Of a stretch of DNA of 36,956 nt, positions 1 through 9,268 are shown piece after piece. The notes beneath the pieces are model-generated. The model made no database searches, was not told the DNA's origin, and saw only the letters and a program-made list of their open reading frames with translations. A program made the translations under genes and the position numbers. This DNA comes from a bacterium (GTDB taxonomy: Archaea > Thermoplasmatota > Thermoplasmata > Lutacidiplasmatales > UBA184): NCBI GenBank assembly GCA_027309555.1, contig DAIDCO010000017.1, positions 1-36,956 of the forward strand, in the 5' to 3' direction. Each line of letters begins with the position of its first letter. Position 1 is the first letter of the stretch.

Positions 1-134
1 ACCCTCGGGGGGTGTACCATCCGACCCCGTCCGCCCGGCGCCACCTGGCCCCCCGCGGGCCCGAAGGCGCGGACGAGATCCCCTCCGAGAGCTTTTGAGC
101 CGCCGAGCGTAGAGCGACATCGGAGGGTTCCTCC

Positions 135-1064
135 ATGGCGTGGGCGCGAACCAAGACCGCGGTGCTCTTCGCGGTCATCGTCGCACTGTTCGTCGCGATC
201 GGCGGGTTGGTCGGTGCGGCGTTCCTCGGCTCCTGGATCGCGGGACTCGTCGTCGCGCTCTCCCTTTCGCTCGTCCTCAATCTCGTCTCGTACTTCGCCT
301 GCGATCGGCTCGTGCTCTGGTCGACGCACGCACGGATCGTCTCCCGGGACGAGGCGCCCCGGCTCGCGAAGATCGTGGACGAGCTCGCGCCCGAGTTCCA
401 TCTGGTCGCCCCGCGCCTCGCGATCGTTCCGACCCAGACCCCGAACGCCTTCGCGACGGGCCGCGACGAGCGGCACGCGATCGTCGCCACGACCGAGGGA
501 ATCCTCCGGCTGCTCAACGACCGCGAGCTGAAGGGGGTGCTCGCGCACGAGCTCGCCCACATCCGCGACCGGGACGTCCTCCTGATGACCTTCGCGGCGA
601 CCCTGGCCGGGGCGATCAGCTACGCATCGCAGATCGTCGTCTTTTCGACCCTCTTCGGCGGCACCAACCGCAACAACAACGGGCTCCTGCTGCTGTTCGC
701 CGCGATCACCGCCCCGATCGCCGCGATGGTCATCCAGCTCGCGATCTCGCGCTCGCGCGAGTACCGGGCCGACGAGGTCGGCGCGCGTACGATCGGCGAC
801 CCCGAGGCGCTCGCGGGCGCCCTCGGCAAACTCGAGACGGCGAACCAGCGCCGGCCCATGAACGTCGGCTCGCCGGCGCAGTCGAGCCTCTACATCGTGA
901 ACCCGTTCCGGGGCTCCTGGTTCGCATCGATATTCTCGACGCATCCCCCGATCGAGGAGCGGATCCGGCGGCTCCACGCCCTGCACGGCTCCTACGCGTA
1001 CCGGCCCGACGTGCGGGGACCGGCCCTGCGCTCGGGCAGCACCGGCCAGCCGGTTCGTGGGTAG
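135..1064 (+). CDS. htpX: HtpX-like M48 family membrane metalloprotease
   Basis: N-terminal TM segments, HELAHIRDRD (HExxH) zinc motif, SREYRADEVGA motif, C-terminal STHPPIEERIRRL. Confidence 0.95.
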   Translation: MAWARTKTAVLFAVIVALFVAIGGLVGAAFLGSWIAGLVVALSLSLVLNLVSYFACDRLVLWSTHARIVSRDEAPRLAKIVDELAPEFHLVAPRLAIVPTQTPNAFATGRDERHAIVATTEGILRLLNDRELKGVLAHELAHIRDRDVLLMTFAATLAGAISYASQIVVFSTLFGGTNRNNNGLLLLFAAITAPIAAMVIQLAISRSREYRADEVGARTIGDPEALAGALGKLETANQRRPMNVGSPAQSSLYIVNPFRGSWFASIFSTHPPIEERIRRLHALHGSYAYRPDVRGPALRSGSTGQPVRG

Positions 1065-1070
1065 GGACGA

Positions 1071-2195
1071 ATGGTCACCTGTCCGGCGTGCGGGTCGGAG
1101 GTTCCCGACGCGGACGCGGCGGTCCAGTGCCCGCACTGCCACCTCTCGTCCGGGCTGTTCCAGGCGGTCCGTGAGGCCGCGGGTCCGACGAGCGGCCACG
1201 ACCCGGCGTACCTACGCACGATCGGCGAGCTCCTTGCGACGGTCGACCTCTCGACCCCCTCCCCACCGGTGGGACGGCCCGTGCAGGGCCTGCTGAGCCG
1301 CCCGTCCCGCTTCCCGTCCCTCGGTCCGGGCCCCGGGACCGAGGTCCCCCCGATGCGATCGGCGCCGGAGATCGCGCCGCTGCGGGATCTTCCGGCGCTC
1401 CCGCCGGCGGGCACCTCGGAAGAATTGCGTCGGCGCCTCGAGGAGTACTTCCAGCTCGGCCGCCGCCTAGGGCTCGATTTCACCGACTTCGAGACCCGCA
1501 GCCGGGCAGCGCTGCTCACCGACGACGGCGCGTCGCTCGAGGTGCTCTCCCGGGAGATGTTTGTCCACCTCGCGAGCGCGATCGCCGAGGAGTACGAGTC
1601 CGTCCTCTCCGGCCGCACCGAGCTCGCGCAGTTCACCCCCACGCCGAGCGTCGACATCGAGCTCGACGCCATTCGCCGAGCGATCTCGGTCGGGGACCTC
1701 ACGGGAGCGCAGCGACGGATCCTCCTGGTGCGGGATGCGCTGCGGCGCGTCGAGGAGGAGTGGGAGGTCGGACGGATCCTCGTCACGGAGTGCGACCTCC
1801 TGTCCCAGACGTTGCGCGAGCTCGGGGGCGATGCGGGGCCGGCGAACGGACCGATCGACGAGGGCCGCCGGCTGCTCGGCGAGGGGCACCGGGGCGAGGG
1901 GGAGCGACTCCTCGCCCGCGGCGCGGTCGCGCTCTGGTCCTTGCTGGAGCCGAGGCTCTTCGAGGACCTGCGCCGGATCCGGGACCGGATGGTCGAGATC
2001 CGGTCGGCCGGTGCGGACACCGCCGGCGCGGTCGACGAACTGAGGAACATCGCCGTGGAACTGCGCCAGCGCAACTTCGTCGGCGCCCTGACGGCCTACC
2101 ACCGACTCAAGGCCGGGGTCGACCGTGCGGGCCCGCCCGAATCGACGGGGGGAGTGGAGCCGGCGGAGAGCCTCCGCACGACTCCTTCCGCATAG
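1071..2195 (+). CDS. Hypothetical protein with N-terminal zinc ribbon (CPACG...CPHCH) and helical/coiled-coil body
   Basis: ORF with ATG start 7 nt after htpX stop; CxxC...CxxC ribbon; regular acidic/basic helical composition. Confidence 0.75.
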   Translation: MVTCPACGSEVPDADAAVQCPHCHLSSGLFQAVREAAGPTSGHDPAYLRTIGELLATVDLSTPSPPVGRPVQGLLSRPSRFPSLGPGPGTEVPPMRSAPEIAPLRDLPALPPAGTSEELRRRLEEYFQLGRRLGLDFTDFETRSRAALLTDDGASLEVLSREMFVHLASAIAEEYESVLSGRTELAQFTPTPSVDIELDAIRRAISVGDLTGAQRRILLVRDALRRVEEEWEVGRILVTECDLLSQTLRELGGDAGPANGPIDEGRRLLGEGHRGEGERLLARGAVALWSLLEPRLFEDLRRIRDRMVEIRSAGADTAGAVDELRNIAVELRQRNFVGALTAYHRLKAGVDRAGPPESTGGVEPAESLRTTPSA

Positions 2196-2204
2196 TCTTA
2201 TACC
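2196..2204 (+). promoter_or_regulatory. Candidate archaeal TATA box for hisS (TCTTATACC)
   Basis: A/T-rich element in very GC-rich context about 25 nt before the GTG at 2225, consistent with a leaderless mRNA. Confidence 0.5.
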
Positions 2205-2224
2205 GGCACCGAGGTCGGACCGGC

Positions 2225-3526
2225 GTGCCGTTGCGGGCCCTGCGAGGATTCCGAGACTATCCCCCGCCCGAGGCCGGGGCCCGATCGGAGATCCTCCGCA
2301 GAATGCGGTCGGCCGCCCGCCGGGCCGGTTACCAGGAGCTCGAGGGACCGTGCGTGGAGAGCTTTGAGCTCTACCAAGCGAAGAGCGGAGAAGGGATCGC
2401 CGCGCAGGCCTGGATGTTCCGGGACAAGGGGGAACGCCCCGTCGCCCTCGTCCCCGAAACAACCCCTTCGATCGCCCGCATCTTCGTCGATCGTGCCAAG
2501 TCGGAACCGATGCCGGTGAAGTGGTTCACGATCTCGAAGATCTGGCGGTACGAGGAACCCCAGGCCGGGCGGACCCGCGAGTTCCTCCAATTCAACCTCG
2601 ACGTGCTCGGGGTCCCGGGCGTCGCGGCCGAGGCCGACCTGCTCGCCACCGCTGCTCTCCTGCTGGATGAGGTCGGAGCGGGTGGGCTCTATGCGTTCCG
2701 GCTCAACGACCGGGCCCTGTCCGAAGGCCTCGGACGGCTCTACGGCGCGCGCGACACCCCGTTGTTCTTTCGGGCGGTCGACGGGTACCGCAAGGTCCCC
2801 CCGGCCCAGTTCGGGTCGGAGCTTCGCGCCGCCGGGGTCCCACCGGAGGGGATCGAGGAGCTCACCGCCCTGTTCGCCCGCGTCGGCACCGGGATCCCCC
2901 CGTCGGACGTCGACCGGTTCCTTACCGAGCTCGTGGGGCGCGGCCTCGAGGAGAGCGCGCGGGCCGGCGCGGAGCGCCTCCGCACGCTCCTCGGCCTGCT
3001 CGACAGCGCGGGACTCGCCGACCGCGTCGTCTACGACCCTACCGTCGTTCGGGGGCTCGCCTACTATACGTCCACCGTCTTCGAAGCCTACGCCCGCGCG
3101 GGGGACGCCCGTTCGGTCTTCGGGGGGGGACGGTACGACCACCTGATCGAGCTCTTCGAGGGCCCCCCCACACCGGCCGTCGGTCTCGCGATCGGCGACC
3201 AGACCCTCGAGCTGCTCCTGCGGAGCGCCGGGCGGTGGCCCGAAGGGGAGCCGCCCCTCGATACCTACGTCGTCGTGGCGAACCCCGCCCGCCCCCCCGA
3301 GGCGCTCGCGATCGTGGAGGAGCTGCGGCGCGCGGGCGTGAGCGCCGACTGTGACCTCTTGGAGCGCTCGATGTCGCGTCAGCTCAAGGAGGCGGCGCGC
3401 CGCCGGAGCCGTCGTGCCCTGATCGTGGGGCTGAAGGAGACGCCCCCGGGTGCGGTGGTCGAGCGTGATCTCGCGACGGGTGCGCAGCGTGAGGTCGCTC
3501 GGGACGCGGTGGCACGGTCGGCGTGA
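2225..3526 (+). CDS. hisS: Histidyl-tRNA synthetase (GTG start chosen; the longer ORF from 1760 overlaps the upstream gene)
   Basis: RGFRDYPPPE, class II aaRS motif 2 (FTISKIWRYEEPQAGRTREFLQFNLDVLG), GLAYYTSTVFEAY, FGGGRYDHLIELFEG, GLAIG. Confidence 0.93.
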   Translation: MPLRALRGFRDYPPPEAGARSEILRRMRSAARRAGYQELEGPCVESFELYQAKSGEGIAAQAWMFRDKGERPVALVPETTPSIARIFVDRAKSEPMPVKWFTISKIWRYEEPQAGRTREFLQFNLDVLGVPGVAAEADLLATAALLLDEVGAGGLYAFRLNDRALSEGLGRLYGARDTPLFFRAVDGYRKVPPAQFGSELRAAGVPPEGIEELTALFARVGTGIPPSDVDRFLTELVGRGLEESARAGAERLRTLLGLLDSAGLADRVVYDPTVVRGLAYYTSTVFEAYARAGDARSVFGGGRYDHLIELFEGPPTPAVGLAIGDQTLELLLRSAGRWPEGEPPLDTYVVVANPARPPEALAIVEELRRAGVSADCDLLERSMSRQLKEAARRRSRRALIVGLKETPPGAVVERDLATGAQREVARDAVARSA

Positions 3527-4268
3527 TCGACTCGAACGTCTCCCCGTCCCACAGCAGGATACCGGGCGGTGATTCCGCTCCGTCGACGAAGCCGTACCAG
3601 TAGACGACCGCGCCCTCGCCAAAGATCTCCGTGTAGGGGGAGAGCTGGCGCCGGAGATTCTTCCGCAGCTCGACGTCGTCGCCGAAGTTCGCCTTCGACT
3701 CGATCCAGGTCAGCTTCTGGCCGAAGAAGATGATCGGGTCGTCGAGGAGAGCGTCCGGGGTCTTCGCGTACTTCCCGCGGAGCTCTTTCTCCGTTCGAAA
3801 GCCGATCCCGTGCTTCTGGAGCCAACGCTCGAGCCGCTCCTCCCCCTTCCTACCCCGCTCCCGCTGGAGCTCCATCCCGTGGGGGGAGTAGATCATGTCG
3901 TTCGCGAGCAGCTCCTCGACCTCGCGTCGGACCCGCTCGTCCGGAGCGGTCTCGGGGTGGAGGAACGCCTGCCAAACCTTCTTGCGCGGGATGCCGAGCT
4001 CGCCGAGCATCTGCTGACCCATGAGCACCGGCGGGAAGCGCCACTCCTGCGCCATCTCGAGGATGGACCGGCCGCGCTTCCACTGAGCGACGAGCTTCGG
4101 CACCTGGCGTTTCACGACGTAGAACCGGCGGGTCGCGTCCCGGGTGACGCGGTGCGTGTGGACGACGAAGAGGAGCTCCTCGTTCCAGTGCTCCTCGTGC
4201 GCGATCCGGTGGACGTCCTCGTACGTCGCGAGGGCGTCGTAGAGACGCTGGTAGGTCGCGCGGTCCAT
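3384..4268 (-). CDS. TPD-motif protein, archaeal homologue of CDIN1/C15orf41, PD-(D/E)XK-type nuclease fold
   Basis: KTPDALLDDPI followed by LTWIESKANFGDD (D...ExK); N-terminal HTH-like region with LGIPRKKVWQAFLHPE; C-terminal low-complexity tail lies antisense to hisS. Confidence 0.8.
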   Translation of the reverse strand: MDRATYQRLYDALATYEDVHRIAHEEHWNEELLFVVHTHRVTRDATRRFYVVKRQVPKLVAQWKRGRSILEMAQEWRFPPVLMGQQMLGELGIPRKKVWQAFLHPETAPDERVRREVEELLANDMIYSPHGMELQRERGRKGEERLERWLQKHGIGFRTEKELRGKYAKTPDALLDDPIIFFGQKLTWIESKANFGDDVELRKNLRRQLSPYTEIFGEGAVVYWYGFVDGAESPPGILLWDGETFESITPTVPPRPERPHAAHPSRDHARPPHPGASPSAPRSGHDGSGGAPPP

Positions 4269-4438
4269 AGCGTGGTTCCGACGGGAGGGATGGCTCCCCG
4301 AGCGCCCGGTGGGTAAAACGTTGCGGCCCTGCTCGTTCGGTCGCCGCCGGGTCCCCCGGGCGCCCCGGGGGCGACCGAGCCCCGTACCGTCCCGCCCACG
4401 CTCGGAAAATGGAATAGGCCCCCGGGCTCTTCGGGGCC

Positions 4439-4996
4439 GTGGCCGTCCGCGACCTCGAGTGGAACGACTTTGACGGATGGGTCGACCTCTACTACTCCCG
4501 CTACGAGGAGATCGAGCGAAACCCCGACCTAGGGGTGTACTTCTATCCCGCTCGGCCCACGCGCGCGGAGGAGGCGACGATCTTTGGCCAGCTCGCGAAA
4601 GGGGTGCTCGAGAAGAACGCCGTCGCGGTCGTCGCCGAGGAGGGAGGGCGCCTGATCGGCACCTGCACGATCGTCCGGCGAGGGAACCACCGGGAAGACC
4701 GCCACATCGGCGTTCTCGGCGTCGCGATCCTTCCCGACCAGCGGGGGAAGGGTTTCGGGGACGCGTTGCTCGCCTCCGCGCTCGAGCGCTGCCGGGGCCT
4801 TTTTGAGATCGTTGAGCTCAAGGTCATCTCGGTCAACACGCCCGCTCGGCGCCTCTACGAGAAGCACGGCTTCCGGGTGTATGGGCATCAACCTCGGGCC
4901 TTCAAGCGCGGGGAGCGCTACCTCGACGATGTGCTGATGTGGCGACCGGTCGAGAGCGGTACGGCCACCGCGCTTCCTCGCGGCCCGCGCCTGTGA
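4439..4996 (+). CDS. GNAT family N-acetyltransferase
   Basis: LGVAILPDQRGKGFGDALLASALE (acetyl-CoA binding R/QxxGxG) and VNTPARRLYEKHGFRVYGHQ. Confidence 0.9.
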   Translation: MAVRDLEWNDFDGWVDLYYSRYEEIERNPDLGVYFYPARPTRAEEATIFGQLAKGVLEKNAVAVVAEEGGRLIGTCTIVRRGNHREDRHIGVLGVAILPDQRGKGFGDALLASALERCRGLFEIVELKVISVNTPARRLYEKHGFRVYGHQPRAFKRGERYLDDVLMWRPVESGTATALPRGPRL

Positions 4997-5260
4997 GCCC
5001 TCGTCGTCCACCGATGGGCCGGACCGAGCCGGGCGCGAAGCGGTTGCTTTCGACCTCGGTGGCACGGTCCGCCGACGCCTCCGCCCGAGAAAGGAGGGCG
5101 GCGGTAGCGGACGGGCGGCCACCTCGACGCCGGAGCTGGCGCGGCGGGTCCGACCCCCGCCCACGCTCCGAGGCGGAGCGTCGAGCGAACGACGACGGCT
5201 TCGATCCCCGGGGCCGACGCCAAGAGAACGGTCCGACCGCGACTCCGGGCCGGCCGCGGG

Positions 5261-6070
5261 TCAGTCCCGCCAGTCGAGACCGATCGTTCGGAGCCCCACC
5301 TTCGGGATCGGGGGGGGACGGCGCTTGTGCCGGTTCCGTTCGACCCGGGCGACGACCTCGAGGACCCGGGGCAGCGCGAGCCCGGTGACGCGGGCGATCT
5401 CGTCGGGAGACCGCAGCTGCTCGAGCCCGTGGAGGATCCGGTCGACCTCGGCGTAGGAGATGCCCAGCTCTCCCTCGTCCGTCTGACCCTCCCAGAATCC
5501 GGCGGTCGGCGCGCGTTCCCGGACCCCGACGGGTACTCCGAGCTCTTCGGCGAGGGCCCGGATCTCGGTCTTGTAGAGGTCCCCGATTGGGAGGAGGTCG
5601 ACCCCCCCGTCACCGTATTTCGTGAAGTAGCCGAGGAGGAGCTCGGACTTGTTGCCGGTTCCCGCGACGAGACGGCGGCGTTCGCGGGCGATCGTGTAGA
5701 GGACGATCATCCGAAACCGGGCGAGGGCGTTGCCGAGGGAGACCCGGTCCTGGACCTCGGGCAACAGCGAAGCGAACGCCCGCGCGAGCGGATCCAGGCC
5801 CAGGGTCCGGTGTTCGATCCCGAGGGACCGGGCATACTCCTCGGTCTCGCGCGTCAGCTCCGTTGGGAACCGGGCGTCGGGGAGGAGGACCCCCAGGACA
5901 TGTTCGGGCCCGAGGGCATCCCGGGCGATCCGGGCGAGGAGCGCGCTGTCGATCCCCCCCGAGAGGCCGACCACCACCCCCTCGTTGCCGTTCGCGAGCG
6001 CATGCGCGCGCAGGAACTGGTGGATCGTCGGGGTCGCGTGCGGCGGGAGGCGCGGAACGAGGCTCGTCAC
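5261..6070 (-). CDS. nadE: NAD+ synthetase (NH3-dependent)
   Basis: VVGLSGGIDSALLA PP-loop, GTGNKSELLLGYFTKYGDGGVDLLPIGDLYKTE; GTG start overlaps the upstream gene stop (GTGA). Confidence 0.95.
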   Translation of the reverse strand: MTSLVPRLPPHATPTIHQFLRAHALANGNEGVVVGLSGGIDSALLARIARDALGPEHVLGVLLPDARFPTELTRETEEYARSLGIEHRTLGLDPLARAFASLLPEVQDRVSLGNALARFRMIVLYTIARERRRLVAGTGNKSELLLGYFTKYGDGGVDLLPIGDLYKTEIRALAEELGVPVGVRERAPTAGFWEGQTDEGELGISYAEVDRILHGLEQLRSPDEIARVTGLALPRVLEVVARVERNRHKRRPPPIPKVGLRTIGLDWRD

Positions 6071-7089
6071 GCTTCGACTCCCAGCGCCTCGAGCCCACCG
6101 GCCTCCGCCCAGCGCGGCCGGCAGGGGCAGTCGAGTCCCTCGAGGAGCGAGAACTCCTGCCGGAGCGACGCCTCCTGGATCGCCGCGAGCACCCGGGCGT
6201 CGCACTCGCCGCAGTTGTGGGGCCCGCGCGCGAGCCCCCCCGCGGTCGGGAACGAGACGAGGCGACTCGCTCCCCGCCGCTCGGCACCGCGGCGCAGCGC
6301 ATCGACGACCGACCAGAGCCAGGGGGGTCGGTACCGGTGCCGGTGGTACAGCCACTCGACGACCGTGCCATTCTGGATATGCACGGGGTTCACCGACAGC
6401 GCATCAAAGTGCGGGGCCGCTTCGCCGACCGAGCGCACGACGTCGTCCACGGCTTCCGACTCCGTAAGGTACGGCGGCTTCAGCAGCAGGTAGGCCTTCG
6501 CCCGGAGCCCGCGGGCCCGCACTCGGTCGCCCGCAGCGAGGTACTCCTCGGGGGCCGCGCTCTTGTGGACGTACCGCCCGAGCACCGTCGGGTCGGTCGA
6601 CTCGAGCCCGAGGGCCACCTCGAGCTCCCCCGCGAACGCGTCGGCGAGCGGCCCGAGCGTCCCGTCCGTCACGAACTCGGGAAGGGTCTCGAATAGGAAG
6701 CGTCGGGCGCGGCCGGAGAACGCACGCACGATCTCCGCCCGGCTCTCGGCGTCGACCTCCCGGTCGTCGAGAAAACTCCCCGAGGTGTAGACCTTCACGT
6801 ACGGCTCGTCCCGATAGCGGGCGAGCGCCCGCCGCAGCTGTTCTTCGAGCTCCGCGGGGCTCGCCGAGCGACCGAGAGTGTCCTTGGCGTACCCGCACAT
6901 GGAACATCCCTTGAGGTCCGCCCAGTAGCAGCCACGGGTCTTGAGGATCAGGACGAAGGCCCGGACCCGTTCGACCCCGATCGCCTCGTCCTCGACCCAC
7001 TGATTCACGTACCGCCGGGCGGCTTCCTCGGGCGCCGGCGCGGGACGCCGATCGCGCGCGACCGAGCGGGCGAGCGACTCCCGCCTCAT
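6067..7089 (-). CDS. Archaeosine biosynthesis radical SAM protein RaSEA-like
   Basis: TRGCYWADLKGCSMCGYAKD radical-SAM-like Cys cluster; VYTSGSFLDDREV; ALGLESTD; SVNPVHIQNGTVVEWLYHRHRYRPPWLWS; C-terminal Cys motif NCGECDARV. ATGA overlap with the upstream ORF sets the start. Confidence 0.88.
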   Translation of the reverse strand: MRRESLARSVARDRRPAPAPEEAARRYVNQWVEDEAIGVERVRAFVLILKTRGCYWADLKGCSMCGYAKDTLGRSASPAELEEQLRRALARYRDEPYVKVYTSGSFLDDREVDAESRAEIVRAFSGRARRFLFETLPEFVTDGTLGPLADAFAGELEVALGLESTDPTVLGRYVHKSAAPEEYLAAGDRVRARGLRAKAYLLLKPPYLTESEAVDDVVRSVGEAAPHFDALSVNPVHIQNGTVVEWLYHRHRYRPPWLWSVVDALRRGAERRGASRLVSFPTAGGLARGPHNCGECDARVLAAIQEASLRQEFSLLEGLDCPCRPRWAEAGGLEALGVEA

Positions 7090-7790
7090 GTCTCCTCGAG
7101 GTCGACCGCGACCGAGTCGCCGTCCTTTACCGGCAGACGCTCGCGGAGACAGTCGGCCGCGATGAACTCGACCACGTCCTTGTAGTGCGTTCGGTCCGGA
7201 TGGATCAGATGACAGGCGTGGCCGTTCATGCGGGCGGGAAAACAGGTCGCGCCGCCGAACGTGCGGCCGCTCGCCGGGAAGCCGTCGATGCGGATCCCGT
7301 TCCAGCCCCCAAGAAGTCCGACCCGGCGCATCGCTTCGGCCGTGACCCGGAGATTGAGCGTCCCGGGGTAGGGAGAATAGCCGAGCCGCTCGGTGAACTG
7401 GACTACGTAGCCCGGCTGGCTCAGATAATATCGTCCTTCGCCGAGCCCCGAGGCCACGATGCCCGAGAACGAGACTTTCGCGGGACCCTCGAAGATGCGG
7501 CGGTAGGCGTGATGCTCGGCCCGGAGGAGCTCCATCGCGCCGGCCGTGAGAAGCAGGCGCTGGCGGCGCTGCGCGAAGGCGCGGGTCAGGAGGCCCCGCT
7601 TCTCGAGGGCGAGGAGGTATCGATCCGCCGCCTGTTGGCTGACCCCGATCTTCTCGCCGAGCTCGCGCGACGTGAGGACGACGGGCGCATGGTCGGCCCC
7701 CGCGAGCGCGAGGAGCTTGAGCACGGCGAGGGCATCTCCCCGGGCCCGCGGACGGCCCGGCTCCGGAGATTTCGCGTTCGCCACGGTCAC
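7086..7790 (-). CDS. ribK: CTP-dependent riboflavin kinase with N-terminal winged HTH
   Basis: SGLGEGRYYLSQPGY, FGYSPYPGTLNLRV-like motif (LGYSPYPGTLNLRV), N-terminal SRELGEKIGVSQQAADRYLLALEKRGL HTH. Confidence 0.92.
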   Translation of the reverse strand: MTVANAKSPEPGRPRARGDALAVLKLLALAGADHAPVVLTSRELGEKIGVSQQAADRYLLALEKRGLLTRAFAQRRQRLLLTAGAMELLRAEHHAYRRIFEGPAKVSFSGIVASGLGEGRYYLSQPGYVVQFTERLGYSPYPGTLNLRVTAEAMRRVGLLGGWNGIRIDGFPASGRTFGGATCFPARMNGHACHLIHPDRTHYKDVVEFIAADCLRERLPVKDGDSVAVDLEET

Positions 7791-8029
7791 GTCGGCTTCC
7801 CGGCCGCACCCTGGGGAGCGTTCAAGAAGACGACATTCGAGCCCCGTACCACGACCCGGCCGAGGTGGCGAGTCACTTCGGAGGTCTTCTCATCCGCGTC
7901 GTCCAGGACGAGGTTCATGTGCTCGTCGACCCCCAGCAGCTTCCCCGAGAGCTGACGCGAGTCCTTGAGCACGAGCGAGACTCGTTGCGACAGCACGCGC
8001 TCCAGTAGATGGGTCGGTGCCTCCGCCAT
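7787..8029 (-). CDS. LSm/Sm-like archaeal RNA-binding protein
   Basis: 80 aa; SLVLKDSRQLSGKLLGVDEHMNLVLDDADE (Sm1) and GRVVVRGSNVVFLN (Sm2). Confidence 0.93.
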   Translation of the reverse strand: MAEAPTHLLERVLSQRVSLVLKDSRQLSGKLLGVDEHMNLVLDDADEKTSEVTRHLGRVVVRGSNVVFLNAPQGAAGKPT

Positions 8030-8116
8030 GGCCGGCTCGACCGAGGACCGACCTTTAGCGTTTTCCCGTCGTCCGGAGTGCGCTGAACCTAAACCTGTCT
8101 GGGCGATCGCCTTGTC

Positions 8117-9247
8117 GTGAGCCCCGCTCTGCACTTTTCGAAAGGTCTCGACGATGTCCTCGTGGGCCGTTCGACCATCTCCTGGGTCGGGGGGGAGACC
8201 GGCGACCTCGTGCTGCGCGGATTCGACATCCGCGACTTGGTCCCCGGAGTGCCGTACGAGTCGGTGGTCCACCTCCTCCTCCGCGGCGATCCCCCGGACT
8301 CCGACCCCTCCCCCGAGGTGGTCGCTGCCCTCGGAGCCGCACGAGCCGTCCCCCCCGGCCTCGAGCACGTGGTCGACGCACTCCCCCCGGCGCTCCCGCC
8401 CCTCGAGGCACTGCGGACGATCGTGTCGAGCCTCGGCGACGGATCGTACGGCTACCCCCCCACACCCGAGGAAGGCCTGCGCCTCATCGCGCGGACGCCG
8501 GTGCTGCTGGCCCGCTACGTGCGGCGCTCTCGGGGGCTTTCCCCCATCGCGCCGAGACCCGAGCTCTCGCATGCCGCGAACTATCTTTGGATGCTCCGCG
8601 GCGTCGACCCCGAGCCTTCGACGGTGCGGGCGCTCGAAGGCTATCTCGTTCTCCTCGCCGACCACGGGATGAACGCGTCGACCTTCGCCCTTTGCGTCGC
8701 GATCTCCACCCAGTCTGACCTGGTGAGCGCGGCGACGGCCGCGCTGGCGACGCTGAAGGGGCCCCTGCACGGGGGCGCCCCGGCCCGCGTCTCCGAGATG
8801 CTGGACGCCATCGGTCGCCCCGAGAACGCCGGTGCATGGATCGACGCGCGGCTTGCGCGCCGGGAGGTGCTCTTCGGCTTTGGCCACCGTGCCTACAAGA
8901 CCGACGATCCTCGCGGAGTGATCTTGCACGAGCTAGCGCGAACGGTGGCCGCGCCCGAACTGCTCGCGCTCGCCGAAGAGGTGGAGAGGATCGCGCTCGC
9001 GGCGCTCCGCCGCGCGCGGCCGACGGCCCGCATCTACACGAACGTGGAGTACTACAGCGCGGTGGTCCTCGAGGCGATCGGCCTCAGCCGCGAGCTCTTC
9101 ACCCCCACCTTCGCCGTCGCACGGACGGCCGGATGGACCGCGCACGCCCTCGAGCAGGCCGCGGAGAACCGGCTCATACGCCCGGATGTCGAGTACGTGG
9201 GAGCGCCGAAGGGTCGACGCTGGCCTCGCGCCCTCTCGGGCCGCTAG
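8117..9247 (+). CDS. Citrate synthase family protein
   Basis: RGFDIRDLV, DHGMNASTFA, GPLHGGAPARV, FGFGHRAYKTDDPR, NVEYYSAVVLEAIGL, RTAGWTAHALEQ. Confidence 0.93.
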   Translation: MSPALHFSKGLDDVLVGRSTISWVGGETGDLVLRGFDIRDLVPGVPYESVVHLLLRGDPPDSDPSPEVVAALGAARAVPPGLEHVVDALPPALPPLEALRTIVSSLGDGSYGYPPTPEEGLRLIARTPVLLARYVRRSRGLSPIAPRPELSHAANYLWMLRGVDPEPSTVRALEGYLVLLADHGMNASTFALCVAISTQSDLVSAATAALATLKGPLHGGAPARVSEMLDAIGRPENAGAWIDARLARREVLFGFGHRAYKTDDPRGVILHELARTVAAPELLALAEEVERIALAALRRARPTARIYTNVEYYSAVVLEAIGLSRELFTPTFAVARTAGWTAHALEQAAENRLIRPDVEYVGAPKGRRWPRALSGR

Positions 9248-9268
9248 GCCGAACCGGGCGCGCGGCCC

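Noticed and set aside
2198-3622. 474-aa - strand ORF
   Set aside because: Antisense shadow of hisS.
4996-5261. Small ORFs between GNAT and nadE
   Set aside because: Arg/Pro-rich GC-driven frames without recognisable motifs; likely noncoding convergent spacer.
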